In this document: in pieces, positions 7,115 to 16,689 of the stretch
Position numbering within the stretch: position 1 is the first letter of the stretch
Layout: every line of letters starts with the position of its first letter
From: Litorilinea aerophila
GTDB lineage: Bacteria > Chloroflexota > Anaerolineae > Caldilineales > Caldilineaceae
NCBI GenBank assembly: GCA_945897075.1
Contig: CAMDEX010000030.1
Coordinates: 1-35,236, forward strand
Length of the DNA stretch: 35,236 nucleotides
Reading direction: 5' to 3'
Notes under the pieces: model-generated
Database searches by the model: none
What the model was told of the DNA's origin: nothing
What the model saw: the letters and a program-made list of their open reading frames with translations, nothing else
Position numbers and translations under genes: made by a program

Positions 7115-8263
7115 TTGAACAGCTTTCAAAGTGTTCGGCATTTGTTGAATGACTGGCAACCCGAAGTACCTGTCTATTGTGTTTATCCCCACGTCTATAA
7201 CGACTCAACCCAGAGTTTTCTGCGCGGATTTCCCGGCCGCGTCCTCTACGCGGTCAAAGCCAACGACGAACCGGCTGTTGTGCGGCTGATGCACCAGGCC
7301 GGTGTCATCGATTTTGACTGCGCTTCCCTGCCCGAAATTGCCCTCGTTACCGAGAACTGTCCCGGCGCAAAATGTTACTTTATGGTTCCCGTGCGTATGC
7401 GCGGTGCGGCGCGCATTGCCCAGGAGCAGTACGGCGTGCGCCACTTTGTGGTGGACCACCTGAAGGGACTGGACTTGCTGGCGGGGGAGATCGACATGAC
7501 CCGCTCGGTCGTCTTTGCCCGCATGGCCGTCCATCACCGCTCGGCCATCTACGATCTCTCGTCCAAATTCGGCGCGCCCCCCGAAGAAATCCCTACGCTG
7601 GTACAGGCGATTGCTGCGCTGGGCGCGGAGCCGGCCCTCGCCTTCAATGTCGGCTCGTCGGTGCGCAGCCCGGACGCCTACCGCCATGCGCTGGGTGTGG
7701 CCGCCGAAGTCCTGGCCGAGCTGCCCTTTCGCCTGCGGCTGGTTGACATCGGCGGTGGCTATCCCCGCTCCTATCCCGGCTACCCGATGCCCCCGTTGGA
7801 GGACTATTTCGACGCTATCCGCGAGGGCATTGCTGCCCTGCCCCTGGCCGAAGGGGGCGAGATTCTGGGCGAACCGGGCCGCGCCCTGGCCGCGCCGGGT
7901 CTGACTGCGCTGGTCGAGGTGCTGCTGCGCAAGGATGACCGGCTCTACATCAACGACGGGCTGTACGGCATCTTCTGGGAGCTGCGCTTCGAGGGGCACA
8001 ACCGCTACCCCGTGCGCGCCTATCGCAACGGACAGCCTCTCAACGGCGGCGAAGAACGCTCCTTCCGTCTGCTCGGCCCCACCTGCGATTCCACAGACCA
8101 GCTACCCGGCGCGGTCGATCTGCCTGCGGATATCAACACCGGCGACTATCTGGAATTCGGCCACATCGGGGCCTACAGTATGGGCGGGCGCACCCGCTTC
8201 AACGGCCACTTTAGCGACAAAATCGTCTCGATTGAAGATTGGCGCGAGTTGCCGCCGATGTAA
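7115..8263 (+). CDS. fold-type III PLP decarboxylase (ornithine decarboxylase-like)
   Basis: A 382-residue alanine-racemase-fold PLP decarboxylase. YAVKAN contains the PLP lysine (Lys48). IGGGYP (212-217) and EPGR (253-256) bind the cofactor phosphate. GPTCDSTD (321-328) supplies the catalytic Cys324-Asp325 of the second subunit, and Tyr354 lies in the C-terminal GAYS motif. Length and the GPTCDS signature fit eukaryote-type ornithine/diamine decarboxylases better than diaminopimelate or biosynthetic arginine decarboxylases, so polyamine synthesis (ornithine to putrescine) is the best guess. Lysine or carboxynorspermidine substrates cannot be excluded. The start is a TTG, the first possible start after an in-frame stop at 7100, with an AGGA about ten bases upstream. 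Confidence 0.87.
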   Translation: MNSFQSVRHLLNDWQPEVPVYCVYPHVYNDSTQSFLRGFPGRVLYAVKANDEPAVVRLMHQAGVIDFDCASLPEIALVTENCPGAKCYFMVPVRMRGAARIAQEQYGVRHFVVDHLKGLDLLAGEIDMTRSVVFARMAVHHRSAIYDLSSKFGAPPEEIPTLVQAIAALGAEPALAFNVGSSVRSPDAYRHALGVAAEVLAELPFRLRLVDIGGGYPRSYPGYPMPPLEDYFDAIREGIAALPLAEGGEILGEPGRALAAPGLTALVEVLLRKDDRLYINDGLYGIFWELRFEGHNRYPVRAYRNGQPLNGGEERSFRLLGPTCDSTDQLPGAVDLPADINTGDYLEFGHIGAYSMGGRTRFNGHFSDKIVSIEDWRELPPM

Positions 8264-8301
8264 AGGTGAAAGGTGATGCGTGAAACGTGCTGCATGCTGC
8301 T

Positions 8302-8447
8302 TACTCCGTACCAGCGAGGAACTAACGCACAAGCGTTAGTCGGTCGGCCAAGCATCTGAAACGTGAAACGTGAGTTTACGTGACGTACTCTCACGTTTCA
8401 CGTCTTCACGTTTTCGCACGCAAATCGTGGCTCTGCCACCTTATGCA
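8302..8447. repeat. 146-bp inverted-repeat element, copy 1
   Basis: This segment is the reverse complement of 19312-19457 with a single mismatch. Inside it are a perfect hairpin (ACTAACGC-ACAA-GCGTTAGT) and a second perfect 14-bp inverted repeat (ACGTGAAACGTGAG). It lies between the decarboxylase stop and the M20 peptidase start. Confidence 0.9.
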
Positions 8448-8501
8448 GTACGCAGCACGCAGCACTTTTCTTTTTTTGTATTCAACAGGGAGAGTTCAAC
8501 C

Positions 8502-9707
8502 GTGTCCAACCCAATGCCTTCACCCAAACCGCTGGACCCGGCGGTCATAGACGCCATCCGCAAGGCTATCGATCCCCAACGGCTGGCGGAGACGGCCCTG
8601 GCGCTGATCGCCGTGCCCAGCCCCACGCGCAGCGCGGGCGCGGTGGCAGACCGGCTGGCTGAGATTCTGGCCGCCGATGGCTTTGCAGTGGAGCGCCCTA
8701 TCGCCGACTGGCCCGAAGCGCCCGCGGTCGTCGTGCGTCTGGAAAGTGGCAATCCGGGGCGCACACTCCAGTTCGACGGCCACCTGGACACCGTACACCT
8801 GCCCTTTGTGACGGCGCGCCAGGAGAACGGCTATCTCTACGGCTCCGGCGCGTCGGATATGAAAGGGGGCATCGCCGCTTTTGTGGAGGCGGTGCGCGCC
8901 CTGCGCGAGACGGGCAGCCTGCAAAACGGCGCTGTGCTGCTCACCGCGCACGATCATCACGAGGGGCCGTGGGGAGATCGCCGCCAGGTGCAGGCGCTGA
9001 TCCGGGAAGGCTATGTGGGGGATGGGGTGCTGCTGCCCGAATATCTGGCCGATCCCCTGCCGGTGGCGGCGCGGGGGATGGCGATCTTCGAGGTGCGCAT
9101 CCGGCGCGAAGGCGAGCCGGTGCATGAAGTGCTGCGCGCCGAGGGTCTGCCCGATGTGCTGGGCGCGGGTGTGCTGCTGGCACGCCGTTTGCAGGAGTTG
9201 CACGCGGCCCTCGGCCAGAAAACCCATCCCATCGCCGGGCAGGATTCGGTCTTCGTCGGTCAGTTCCAGTGCGGGGAAATTTTCAACCAGGCCGCGGTTC
9301 TCTGCACGATTAAGGGAACGCGGCGTTGGGTGACACCCAACGCTGCGGCAGAAGTCCAGGCAGAGTTCGCCGCGCTGTTGGCACAGGTGGCTGCCGAAAC
9401 CGGCACATCCATCGAATTCGATTTTGAGGTACAGGGGGAAGCCTACGCGGTGGACGCCGCGGATCCGCTGCTGGCCGCCTTCCAGAGCGCGCACGCCGCA
9501 GTGACCGGCGCGCCGCTGCCCCTGGGCCGCAAGCCTTTTGTGGACGACGGCAACACCTTCGCCGCGCTGGCCGGCATCACCCCCCTCAGCCACGGCCCCG
9601 CGGCCACCGGCGCGCATACCCTCTACGAGCAGGTCGCCCTGGCCGATCTGGTGCGGGTGGCGGAGGTCTACGCGCTGACCGCGTTGGCGTATTGCGGGGG
9701 TGCGTAA
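8502..9707 (+). CDS. M20 family metallopeptidase / deacylase
   Basis: A 401-residue protein of the ArgE/DapE/carboxypeptidase M20 family, usually cytoplasmic two-zinc hydrolases of peptides or N-acyl amino acids. Metal-site motifs are DGHLDTV (His94, Asp96), GASDMKGG (Asp119) and GAHTLYEQV (His372). In place of the usual EE pair there is HHEGPWGD (His153-Glu154), so the residue normally acting as general base is not Glu. I chose the GTG at 8502, which has a GGGAGAG ribosome site seven bases upstream. The frame stays open back to 8370, but that part is encoded by the 146-bp repeat and is not protein sequence. It is followed by a bidirectional terminator. The substrate is unknown; its neighbour suggests amino-acid or polyamine metabolism. 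Confidence 0.85.
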   Translation: MSNPMPSPKPLDPAVIDAIRKAIDPQRLAETALALIAVPSPTRSAGAVADRLAEILAADGFAVERPIADWPEAPAVVVRLESGNPGRTLQFDGHLDTVHLPFVTARQENGYLYGSGASDMKGGIAAFVEAVRALRETGSLQNGAVLLTAHDHHEGPWGDRRQVQALIREGYVGDGVLLPEYLADPLPVAARGMAIFEVRIRREGEPVHEVLRAEGLPDVLGAGVLLARRLQELHAALGQKTHPIAGQDSVFVGQFQCGEIFNQAAVLCTIKGTRRWVTPNAAAEVQAEFAALLAQVAAETGTSIEFDFEVQGEAYAVDAADPLLAAFQSAHAAVTGAPLPLGRKPFVDDGNTFAALAGITPLSHGPAATGAHTLYEQVALADLVRVAEVYALTALAYCGGA

Positions 9708-9777
9708 GGTGTTGTGTGTAGGGGTTGGGTTTCGAGTCTGAAAAGTCGTATTCTTCTCTCATTTACGGAGTCCTTCA

Positions 9778-9815
9778 GAAGATCTGCCAGGTTTTCTAAA
9801 ACCTGGCAGATCTTC
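9778..9815. terminator. bidirectional hairpin terminator
   Basis: Perfect 18-bp arms at 9778-9795 and 9798-9815 separated by 2 bases, with T- and A-runs at the stem centre. It lies between the convergent M20 peptidase and SDR genes. Confidence 0.7.
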
Positions 9816-9826
9816 GCATTGAAGCG

Positions 9827-10816
9827 TTACTGCGGCCACGCCGCCTGATATGCCGCGATCATACGATCCATCAGCGCATCCAGCGCGCTGTCCACCACCT
9901 GGCGGGCCGGGTCCGCGTCGAACCAGGCCAGCACTTCCCGCGCGCCGTGGGAGAAGGGGATGGTGCAGGCGAAATCGGGCACCAGCCGCTTGATTTTCGT
10001 GTTGTCAAAAACCATACTGGCCGCCTTGTCCCCCAACAGCCCCGCACCCCAGCGCGCATCCCAGGCGTTGATCAGGTCGGACGGCAGATGCACAATTTTT
10101 GCCTTCACCCCGGCCGCATCGGCCAGAATCTCCGCAATCTGATTCCAGTTCAGCGCCTCGTCCGACGTGATGTGAAAGATGTCGCCGATGGCGTGGCTGT
10201 TGCCCAGCAGCGGCACAAAGCCTTTGGCAAAATCCCGGTGATGGGTCAGCGTCCACAGAGAAGTGCCGTCGCCATGCACAATCACCGGCTTGCCCTGGCG
10301 CATGCGGTGGATGTGGGTGTAACCGCCCTGGAAAGGCAGCATCGTGCGGTCGTAGGTGTGGCTGGGGCGCACGATTGTGATGGGGAACTTCTCCTCCCGG
10401 TAGGCGCGCGTCAAGCGATCTTCGCAGGCGATTTTGGCCTGGGAATAGCCCCAATAGGGGTTGTCCAGCGGCGTGGATTCGGTGACGGGCAGATGCGCGG
10501 GCGGTGTCTGGTAGGCCGAGGCCGAGCTGATGAAGACGTATTGGCCGGTGCGCCCGCGCAGGAGGGCCAGGTCGCTTTCGATCTGATCCGGTGTGAAGAC
10601 GATCCAATTGACCACTGCATCGAAGGAGTGGTCGCCCAGCGCGGCGCGGGCCGATTCCGGGTTGCGGATGTCGCCGGTGAGGACTGTCACGCCGGGGGGA
10701 ACGGGGCGGTCGGTCTGGCCGCGGTTGAGAAAGTAGAGATCGATGCCCCGCTCCACAGCCAGCGCCGAGCAGGCCGAACTGATTTTGCCTGTGCCGCCGA
10801 TAAAGAGGACTTTCAT
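9827..10816 (-). CDS. NAD-dependent epimerase/dehydratase (extended SDR)
   Basis: A 329-residue Rossmann-fold protein. The N-terminus MKVLFIGGTGKISS is the nucleotide-binding glycine loop. A serine cluster (VFISSASAY, 95-102) precedes a Tyr124-x3-Lys128 pair (YSQAK), the catalytic dyad of the extended short-chain dehydrogenase family. The glycine loop has GGTGKIS rather than GGTGFIG, as in the CSP41-like and other atypical SDR branches. The substrate is probably a nucleotide sugar or related small molecule, but nothing nearby decides it. The ATG has an AGGAAA ribosome site. Upstream it is separated from the MFS gene by about 135 bp holding a repeat remnant. Confidence 0.82.
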   Translation of the reverse strand: MKVLFIGGTGKISSACSALAVERGIDLYFLNRGQTDRPVPPGVTVLTGDIRNPESARAALGDHSFDAVVNWIVFTPDQIESDLALLRGRTGQYVFISSASAYQTPPAHLPVTESTPLDNPYWGYSQAKIACEDRLTRAYREEKFPITIVRPSHTYDRTMLPFQGGYTHIHRMRQGKPVIVHGDGTSLWTLTHHRDFAKGFVPLLGNSHAIGDIFHITSDEALNWNQIAEILADAAGVKAKIVHLPSDLINAWDARWGAGLLGDKAASMVFDNTKIKRLVPDFACTIPFSHGAREVLAWFDADPARQVVDSALDALMDRMIAAYQAAWPQ

Positions 10817-10846
10817 TGGGGTTTCCTTTCTGATTGTGAAAAGAGA

Positions 10847-10897
10847 TAGAACGCGGACGACGCGGATTGGACGGATTGACGCGGATAGAATCTGCGT
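10847..10897. repeat. ACGCGGAT-type dispersed repeat, remnant
   Basis: AACGCGGACGACGCGGATTGG followed by GACGCGGATAGAATCTGCGT, related to the elements at 19812-19897, 28041-28146 and 29558-29605. Confidence 0.5.
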
Positions 10898-10951
10898 AAA
10901 ACCGTGTTTGCTGCCGGGTGCCCGTTGGGCGCTGCGTTCAAAACTTTTTGC

Positions 10952-12160
10952 TTACTGCGTTCCTTCCCGCCCCCAGACTGTGAGCAGGAGCAGCGCGGCG
11001 GCTGTGCAGAGCGCCGCCACCGAACCCAGCCCCCAGACACCGAATTGGGTGTAGGCCCACGGCCCAGAGAAACCGGTGATGGTGCCCCCCAGCAGATTGA
11101 GAGACGCGGCCAGCGTCATCACCTTGCCCCGCCGGTCTGGGGCCTGTTCGCTGGCCAGGGAGATGTTGGCGACGATGCCAAACTCGAAGGTAAAGCGCAT
11201 CAACACCAACGCAGCGATAACCGGCCACAGCCCCACATTGACAAAGGGCAGCGCCACAAAGACGAGCAGAGCGCCCGCCATCCCCGCCTGCACCGAACGC
11301 TTCTTGCCCACCCGGTCTGTGATCAGCGAGACCAGCACGCTGCCGCATAGATCAGCCAGCCCCTGGACCAGAGCCACTGTACCCAACAGCGCCGGTCCCA
11401 GGCCGTATTCCGCTTGCAGCCAGGCACCGTGCGCGATGAGTACATGAAATTGGGCGAAAAAGAAGAGAGCAGCGGCGAAGATGACCGCGTATGCCGAGCG
11501 GCGGTTGGGGCCGAGATCGAAAAAAGCGCCTATGCGGGCCAGCGAGAAGCCGGTCATCCCCGAAGGCTGAACTGGTCTCTCTGTGCGCGCCGACGGGAAA
11601 AAGGCAAAGAGAACCCAACCCACCAACAACCCCGCGCCCAGCACAAAGAAGGGTGCCTGCCACCCCACCCGCTCAAAGAGCAGACCCATCGCAAAGAGGC
11701 CGACAATCCCGGCCAATGCCCAAGAGTATTCGAGAATGCCGATGCCCCGCGCCAACTGGTGATAGGGCAGACGCGCGCTCATATAGGCTTGCAGCGTGGG
11801 CACAAATGCGCTGAGACCGATGCCAGAGAGAATCATCCCGGCCACGACGGTTGCCAGCCCGCCGCCGCTGCCGATGGCGAACATCCCCGCCGCGGCCAGG
11901 AGCAGGCCGATGCGCATTATCCGCCGGTAGCCGAAGCGGTCGGCCGCGCTGCCAAAGAGAGGCGCGCCCATCCCCAACAGGCTGCGCAGGCTGACCAGAC
12001 GGCCCAGCGTCAGCACATCCAATCCCAGACCGGCGGCGATTGTGACCAGAAAGGGGTTGAAGAGTTGGGTGGTGGTGTCCGTCGCCAGCCGGGTGGCAAT
12101 GGATGCCGCCAGCAGTTGGGGGACGGTGGAGATCTGAAAACGTCGGGCGGGCTGAGCCAT
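10952..12160 (-). CDS. MFS transporter
   Basis: A 402-residue protein with about twelve hydrophobic helices in two halves separated by a central polar loop (about residues 190-215), the layout of the major facilitator superfamily. A cytoplasmic-loop motif between helices 2 and 3 (GSAADRFGYRRIMRIG) corresponds to the G-x3-D-R-x-G-R-R signature, and its echo in the second half is SLITDRVGKKRSV. Such proteins exchange small molecules using ion gradients. The substrate cannot be told; drug or metabolite efflux is the common role of this size class. The ATG has an AGGA seven bases upstream. It could be co-transcribed with the SDR gene downstream. Confidence 0.85.
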   Translation of the reverse strand: MAQPARRFQISTVPQLLAASIATRLATDTTTQLFNPFLVTIAAGLGLDVLTLGRLVSLRSLLGMGAPLFGSAADRFGYRRIMRIGLLLAAAGMFAIGSGGGLATVVAGMILSGIGLSAFVPTLQAYMSARLPYHQLARGIGILEYSWALAGIVGLFAMGLLFERVGWQAPFFVLGAGLLVGWVLFAFFPSARTERPVQPSGMTGFSLARIGAFFDLGPNRRSAYAVIFAAALFFFAQFHVLIAHGAWLQAEYGLGPALLGTVALVQGLADLCGSVLVSLITDRVGKKRSVQAGMAGALLVFVALPFVNVGLWPVIAALVLMRFTFEFGIVANISLASEQAPDRRGKVMTLAASLNLLGGTITGFSGPWAYTQFGVWGLGSVAALCTAAALLLLTVWGREGTQ

Positions 12161-12224
12161 GCAAAGTCCTGGGCGTGTGGGTGGCGGTGTTGGGCTGTTC
12201 GGGATAGGCGGAGTGCGGGGGAGG

Positions 12225-12647
12225 TTATGGGTGGAGCGTTTTTGGTTTTACTTCAAACGCCGCCTGTGCGCGAAAGAAACAGACTTCAAATTCCATAAAG
12301 AAATTGACCTGTCCCAAAATGAGCGGCACATTGGCGGCTTGTGTCCAAGCAAAAGCCAATTCTACGGGCGCAAATGATGCGACACGGGCAGTCACTATCA
12401 CGCCATACGCTGGCGTTCTAGCCAAACTGCCTGTCAATGTGATTGGAATCGTCTGATCTTCCCAGGAAAACCCCAATGCCAACCCAACGGGATAGGGCAA
12501 AACATTGACTGTTGAACCTGTATCCAGCAAGCCTTGCATTTCCACTGACCCAGCGACTGTGGTCAATACAAGCGGCAAATAGGCCAACTCACTTGCCATA
12601 GCCTGCCCGGATTCCAGTCGGTTATAGGCAAGACGAACAGAGTTCAT
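12225..12647 (-). CDS. retropepsin-like aspartic protease domain protein
   Basis: A 140-residue protein with one pepsin-type active-site motif, LLDTGSTVNVLP (Asp42-Thr43-Gly44), and a downstream ILGQVNFFMEFEV segment that resembles the second hydrophobic-Gly motif of clan AA single-domain proteases. Such proteins act as homodimers, each giving one aspartate. There is no signal peptide, so it is probably cytoplasmic. Its ATG overlaps the stop of the small gene upstream as ATGA, so the two are translated together. The target is unknown; processing or binding of the partner peptide is a possibility but unproven. Confidence 0.75.
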   Translation of the reverse strand: MNSVRLAYNRLESGQAMASELAYLPLVLTTVAGSVEMQGLLDTGSTVNVLPYPVGLALGFSWEDQTIPITLTGSLARTPAYGVIVTARVASFAPVELAFAWTQAANVPLILGQVNFFMEFEVCFFRAQAAFEVKPKTLHP

Positions 12648-12859
12648 GCGACAGCGGCCTTGTGATTATCCAACATTTGCAGCAGTGTTTCTGCTGCGCC
12701 AAAAGCATTGAGAGGTGTCCAGACAGGATATTCGGCGCCTGCCGTGAGCAGGGGAACGCCTTCTTCCTGGGCCAATTCGACGACCAACCATTGGAGCAGG
12801 CGGAGTTTGTCGGCGCGCGGGAGCAGTTTGACATTGGGAGTTAATTCGATGAAGGACAT
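12644..12859 (-). CDS. small conserved-type protein paired with retropepsin
   Basis: A 71-residue protein that begins MSFIELTPNVKLLPRADKLRLL, then has a helical, charged middle (QWLVVELAQEEG) and a Pro/Ala-rich end. I do not recognise a named family. The ATG at 12859 is preceded by an excellent GAGGAG ribosome site. A longer open frame to 12976 exists, but it would overlap the upstream gene and lacks such a site. Its stop overlaps the start of the retropepsin gene by ATGA. The size, strong ribosome site and coupling resemble the first gene of toxin-antitoxin-like pairs; that is inference from layout only. Confidence 0.65.
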   Translation of the reverse strand: MSFIELTPNVKLLPRADKLRLLQWLVVELAQEEGVPLLTAGAEYPVWTPLNAFGAAETLLQMLDNHKAAVA

Positions 12860-12972
12860 TGTTTTTCTCCTCGGCTCTTGCCTTCCACTGACCGCAGTAT
12901 AGCGGTACTTCGCTGGCTTGGCAATCATTTCGACGAATTTAACCCGAATCCAATGAAAAAAATAGATGGATA

Positions 12973-13668
12973 TCACTCACCCCCCACCCGGCGCACAGTG
13001 GCCCCCGGCGGCGGCACAAAGACAAAAGTGGCCGGGTCAATCTCTTGATTAAAACGGGCAAACTGAAAGCGCAGGCTGAAGCCATTGTCCCCTTCCACGG
13101 CCAGGGGATAGTAGAAGCGTTTGTCCAGCCAGACGGTCAACTGGCCCGCGCCAAAGGGGGTGTCGCCGGGATTGACGAAGATCTGCACGCGCAGGGCAGG
13201 ACGGCCCGCGGCCTGCTCCTCCCCGATAATCTGGACATCTGTGCTGCGGCGCAGCGCGGCCAGCACGTCGTCGGCCAGGGTGGCCAGATAAGAAGTGCCT
13301 ACCTGTCCGCTCTCCGTTTTCGGCTCGTTGCCCCGCGCGGCCACCGTCACCAGACCCAGCGCGGGCACATAGACCCACGTATCGCTCTCGTTGAGTACAA
13401 CAATCGTGCCCTGAAAACCCTGCGGCCCTTTGTCCACCTCGGCGCGCATAAACGTCGGCGGCTGCGACCAGAACTCCTGCTCCAGCGTCACTGTGCCCTG
13501 GGTCACATGCACCCGCCCTTGCACCGTGCGTATCCCCGCCAACTCCGTCGCCATGCGATCCGGCAGTTGAGCAGCCGAGGGCAGGCGGTTGTTGAAGAAA
13601 TAAAAGCCCGCAAGAACGGCGACGATGCCAACCGCCGCCGCCATGGAAATCAGTTGAGAACGCTGCAT
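12973..13668 (-). CDS. membrane-anchored LolA-like protein
   Basis: A 231-residue protein with a single N-terminal membrane anchor (about residues 8-26) and an exported domain. The domain has the beta-strand rhythm of the LolA/RseB-like fold, including the closing segment FARFNQEIDPATFVFVPPPGATV that is typical of such lipoprotein-carrier-like proteins. In Chloroflexi-type cells without a classical Lol system the role is unknown; lipid or lipoprotein binding at the membrane surface is the usual guess. It follows the P-type ATPase by 23 bp on the same strand and is probably co-transcribed with it. Confidence 0.65.
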   Translation of the reverse strand: MQRSQLISMAAAVGIVAVLAGFYFFNNRLPSAAQLPDRMATELAGIRTVQGRVHVTQGTVTLEQEFWSQPPTFMRAEVDKGPQGFQGTIVVLNESDTWVYVPALGLVTVAARGNEPKTESGQVGTSYLATLADDVLAALRRSTDVQIIGEEQAAGRPALRVQIFVNPGDTPFGAGQLTVWLDKRFYYPLAVEGDNGFSLRFQFARFNQEIDPATFVFVPPPGATVRRVGGE

Positions 13669-13691
13669 CGGTCTGCCCCCACCACAATCGT

Positions 13692-16583
13692 TTATCCGGT
13701 GACTTCCCTTTTGTCCATCCGTTTGCTGCGCTTGACAATCTCCATCACCAGCAATACCGAACCGGCGACGACAGCCGCCACCAGCCAGTCCAGAGCCGAG
13801 AGGGGAGTGACGGCAAACGCGCGCTGCAACGACGGCACATAGAGTATCACAGATTGGAGGAGAACGCTACCGATGACGGCCAGCCAGAGCCAACGATTTT
13901 GGAACAATTGACCGTTCAGCGCACTCTGCTGTTGGCTGCGGCAGTTGAAAACATTGACCAATTGAAAGAGTACCAGAGTGGTGAAGGCAACCGTGCGCGC
14001 ATGGCTGACCGGATCGCCACTGCTCGCGTTGAGCCAGCCAATCGTGAACAGACCGCCGGGCAGATAGGCGTCGAAGACCAGCAGCGTGCCCGTCATCATC
14101 ACCAGCCCCACCAGCCCCACCAGCAGCCACATGGAACGGGTGATGATGCCCTCGTCTGCCCGGCGGGGTGGACGGGCCATCAGCCCGGACTCCGGCGTGT
14201 CCAGCCCCAGAGCCAGGGCAGGCCCCCCATCGGTGACCAGATTGATCCAGAGAATCTGTACCGCCAGCAGGGGCAGCAAAAGCGTGCCCTCGTCGCTGTA
14301 CAGCCCCAGCAGACCCGCGGCCAGCATCCCGCCAAAGACAGTCAACACTTCGCCCGCGTTGCTACTGAGGAGGTAACGGATAAACTTACGCACATTGTCC
14401 AGAATGGCCCGCCCCTCGGCAATTGCGGCCACAATTGTGGCAAAATTGTCGTCGGCCAAAATCATATCGCTGGCCTCTTTGCTCACATCCGTGCCTGTGA
14501 TGCCCATAGCAATGCCAATGTCGGCCTGGCGCAGGGCGGGCGCATCGTTCACCCCGTCGCCCGTCATCGCCACCACTTCGCCCTGGGTTTTCAACGCCCG
14601 CACGATGCGCAGTTTGTGGGCCGGATTCACCCGGGCATAGACATTCACCGCCTGCACAGTGGCCGCCAGTGTGGCCTCGTCCATCTCCGCCAGCTCCTGC
14701 CCGGTGACAGCCTGGGCCTGGCCGTTGGCAATCCCCAACTCGACGGCAATCGCCAGGGCCGTCAGCCGGTGATCGCCTGTAATCATTATTGTGCGGATGC
14801 CCGCGCTCCGGGCCTGGGCCACGGCCTCTCTGGCCTCGGCCCGGGGTGGATCGATCATCCCGGCCAGCCCCTCCCAGACCAGTTCCCGCTCCACATCCTC
14901 GGCGCAGGGATCGGCGAACGCGTCGTCGCTGGGCAGGCGGCGGGAGGCAAAGCCCAGTGTACGCAGCGCGCTCGACGCAAAGGCTTCGTTGTGGGCCAGA
15001 ATCGACCGGCGCTCCTCGTCGGTCAGGGGGAGAAAGCCGCCATCCCGACGAAAAGAAGTGCAGAGATCGATCACCACATCCGGCGCGCCTTTGACGAAAG
15101 CCACATTCTGCCCGCTAACTGTGTGGAGGGTGGTCATCCGTTTGCGCTCGGAGCTAAAGGGAATCTCCCCCTGGCGGGAATACTCCCGGCGCAGCCGCCC
15201 CCCGTCCAACCCAATTTTGGCAGCGGCAGTGAGCAGCGCGCCTTCTGTCGGGTCGCCCACAATCTGCCACTGGCCGTCCTCCATATGTAGCAGTGTGGCG
15301 TCGTTGTTCAAGACCGCACAACGGAGCAGTGCGCGCAGGGCCTCATCCTCGCTGGGGACGGTGTGGCCGGCCGTGTCTGCAAACCGACCGAGGGGCGCAT
15401 AGCCCTCCCCTTCCACCGCCAACACCCGATCCGCCCCCAACAGCAGCCGGCGCACGCACATCTCGTTGCGGGTCAGGGTTCCGGTCTTATCGCTACAGAT
15501 GACCGTAACGCTGCCCATCGTCTCGACCGCGGGCAGACGGCGCACAATTGCGTTGCGGCTGGCCATGCGCCGCACACCCAACGCCAGCACCGCCGTAACA
15601 ATGGCGGGCAGCCCTTCTGGGATAGCCGCCACGGCCAGGGCCACCCCAAAGAGGAAGAGTTCCAGCAGCCGCCTGCCGGTCAGTTCTTCCGCTGTGAGTA
15701 CACCGGTGACAATCACCACCAGCGCCACTCCCAGTACCAGCAGCCCCAACTGCTTGCCCACCCGTGTCAATTCCCGTTGCAGGGGCGTATCTTCCTCCTG
15801 CACCGCCTGGATAAGAGTGGCAATCGCGCCCATTTGCGTCTCCATCCCCGTGGCCGTCACCACTGCCTCACCCCGGCCATAGGTCACCGCGCCGCCCAGG
15901 AAAAGCATATTCGTGCGGTCGCCCAAAGTAAGCGCGGGGTCGGACAGAGGCGCGGTCTGTTTGCGCACGGGCAGGGATTCACCGGTGAGGGCCGCTTCTT
16001 CCACCTCCAAATTGGCTGTGTAAATGAGGCGGGCATCGGCGGGGATGCGGCTGCCCGCGTCGAGAAGCAGTAGATCGCCGGGGACAAGCTCTTTGGCGGG
16101 AATCTGGGAGACCCGACCGCTCCGGCGCACAGTGGAAAGGGGCGCGGCCATGCGTTTCAGCGCGGCCACGGCCTGCTCCGCCTGATATTCCTGAAAGAAG
16201 CCCAGACCCGCATTGAGCAGGACAATCGAGAGAATCACAATCGTTTCGTAGGGCAGGGGTTCGTGGCCGTCAAAGCTCCAGACCAGCCCGGAAAGGAGGG
16301 CAGCAGCAATCAACACCAGCACCAGCGGTTCGGTGAACTGGTGGAGGAGCAGCCGCCAGGGGCGCACCCCGTCAGTTTCCTGCAACTCATTTGGCCCAAA
16401 ACGGCTCAAGCGCTGAGTGACTTCCTGGCTGTCCAGACCCTCGGCTGGTTCCACATCCAGGCGCTGCAAAGATTCGGCCACAGAAAGGGTGTGCCAAGCG
16501 ACCGCGTCGGCTGGAGAGTGGGGCGTAGCGAGGCTGGCGCTGGTGCGTGGCCCAGCGGGGCGAAGGGGGGCGGTCGGTGTCAT
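13692..16583 (-). CDS. P2A-type Ca2+-transporting ATPase
   Basis: A 963-residue P-type ATPase, full length for the SERCA/PMCA-like bacterial class. In order it has TGES (200-203), PEGLP (322-326), the phosphorylation site CSDKTGTLT (Asp365), KGAPD (498-502), ITGDH (601-605) and the hinge [10 protein letters not shown] (675-684). The membrane residues that bind calcium in SERCA have counterparts: Glu in PEGLP, Asn and Glu in NAGEV (742-746), and Asn, Thr and Asp in NLVTDG (781-786). Calcium export is therefore more likely than Na+/K+ or H+, though manganese is possible. The ATG has an AGGA nine bases upstream. FtsK lies 107 bp upstream and the LolA-like gene 23 bp downstream, all on the same strand. 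Confidence 0.92.
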   Translation of the reverse strand: MTPTAPLRPAGPRTSASLATPHSPADAVAWHTLSVAESLQRLDVEPAEGLDSQEVTQRLSRFGPNELQETDGVRPWRLLLHQFTEPLVLVLIAAALLSGLVWSFDGHEPLPYETIVILSIVLLNAGLGFFQEYQAEQAVAALKRMAAPLSTVRRSGRVSQIPAKELVPGDLLLLDAGSRIPADARLIYTANLEVEEAALTGESLPVRKQTAPLSDPALTLGDRTNMLFLGGAVTYGRGEAVVTATGMETQMGAIATLIQAVQEEDTPLQRELTRVGKQLGLLVLGVALVVIVTGVLTAEELTGRRLLELFLFGVALAVAAIPEGLPAIVTAVLALGVRRMASRNAIVRRLPAVETMGSVTVICSDKTGTLTRNEMCVRRLLLGADRVLAVEGEGYAPLGRFADTAGHTVPSEDEALRALLRCAVLNNDATLLHMEDGQWQIVGDPTEGALLTAAAKIGLDGGRLRREYSRQGEIPFSSERKRMTTLHTVSGQNVAFVKGAPDVVIDLCTSFRRDGGFLPLTDEERRSILAHNEAFASSALRTLGFASRRLPSDDAFADPCAEDVERELVWEGLAGMIDPPRAEAREAVAQARSAGIRTIMITGDHRLTALAIAVELGIANGQAQAVTGQELAEMDEATLAATVQAVNVYARVNPAHKLRIVRALKTQGEVVAMTGDGVNDAPALRQADIGIAMGITGTDVSKEASDMILADDNFATIVAAIAEGRAILDNVRKFIRYLLSSNAGEVLTVFGGMLAAGLLGLYSDEGTLLLPLLAVQILWINLVTDGGPALALGLDTPESGLMARPPRRADEGIITRSMWLLVGLVGLVMMTGTLLVFDAYLPGGLFTIGWLNASSGDPVSHARTVAFTTLVLFQLVNVFNCRSQQQSALNGQLFQNRWLWLAVIGSVLLQSVILYVPSLQRAFAVTPLSALDWLVAAVVAGSVLLVMEIVKRSKRMDKREVTG

Positions 16584-16689
16584 TTGGGGTCATCCTTTCG
16601 GGCTAAGGCCCCTGGGATGGTGAGTACCGGGGATGTTCACAGAGGTCAACGGTCAACGGTCAGCCGTTTGTCGTTTATAACATTACTGC

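Noticed and set aside
8520-9617. 365-codon minus-strand open frame
   Set aside because: Antisense to the M20 peptidase with no family resemblance.
12860-12976. N-terminal extension of the small gene before the retropepsin
   Set aside because: The ATG at 12859 has a strong GAGGAG site; the extension has none and would overlap the LolA-like gene.
13854-15290. 478-codon plus-strand open frame
   Set aside because: Lies entirely antisense to the P-type ATPase, whose motifs are all intact; typical shadow frame in GC-rich DNA.
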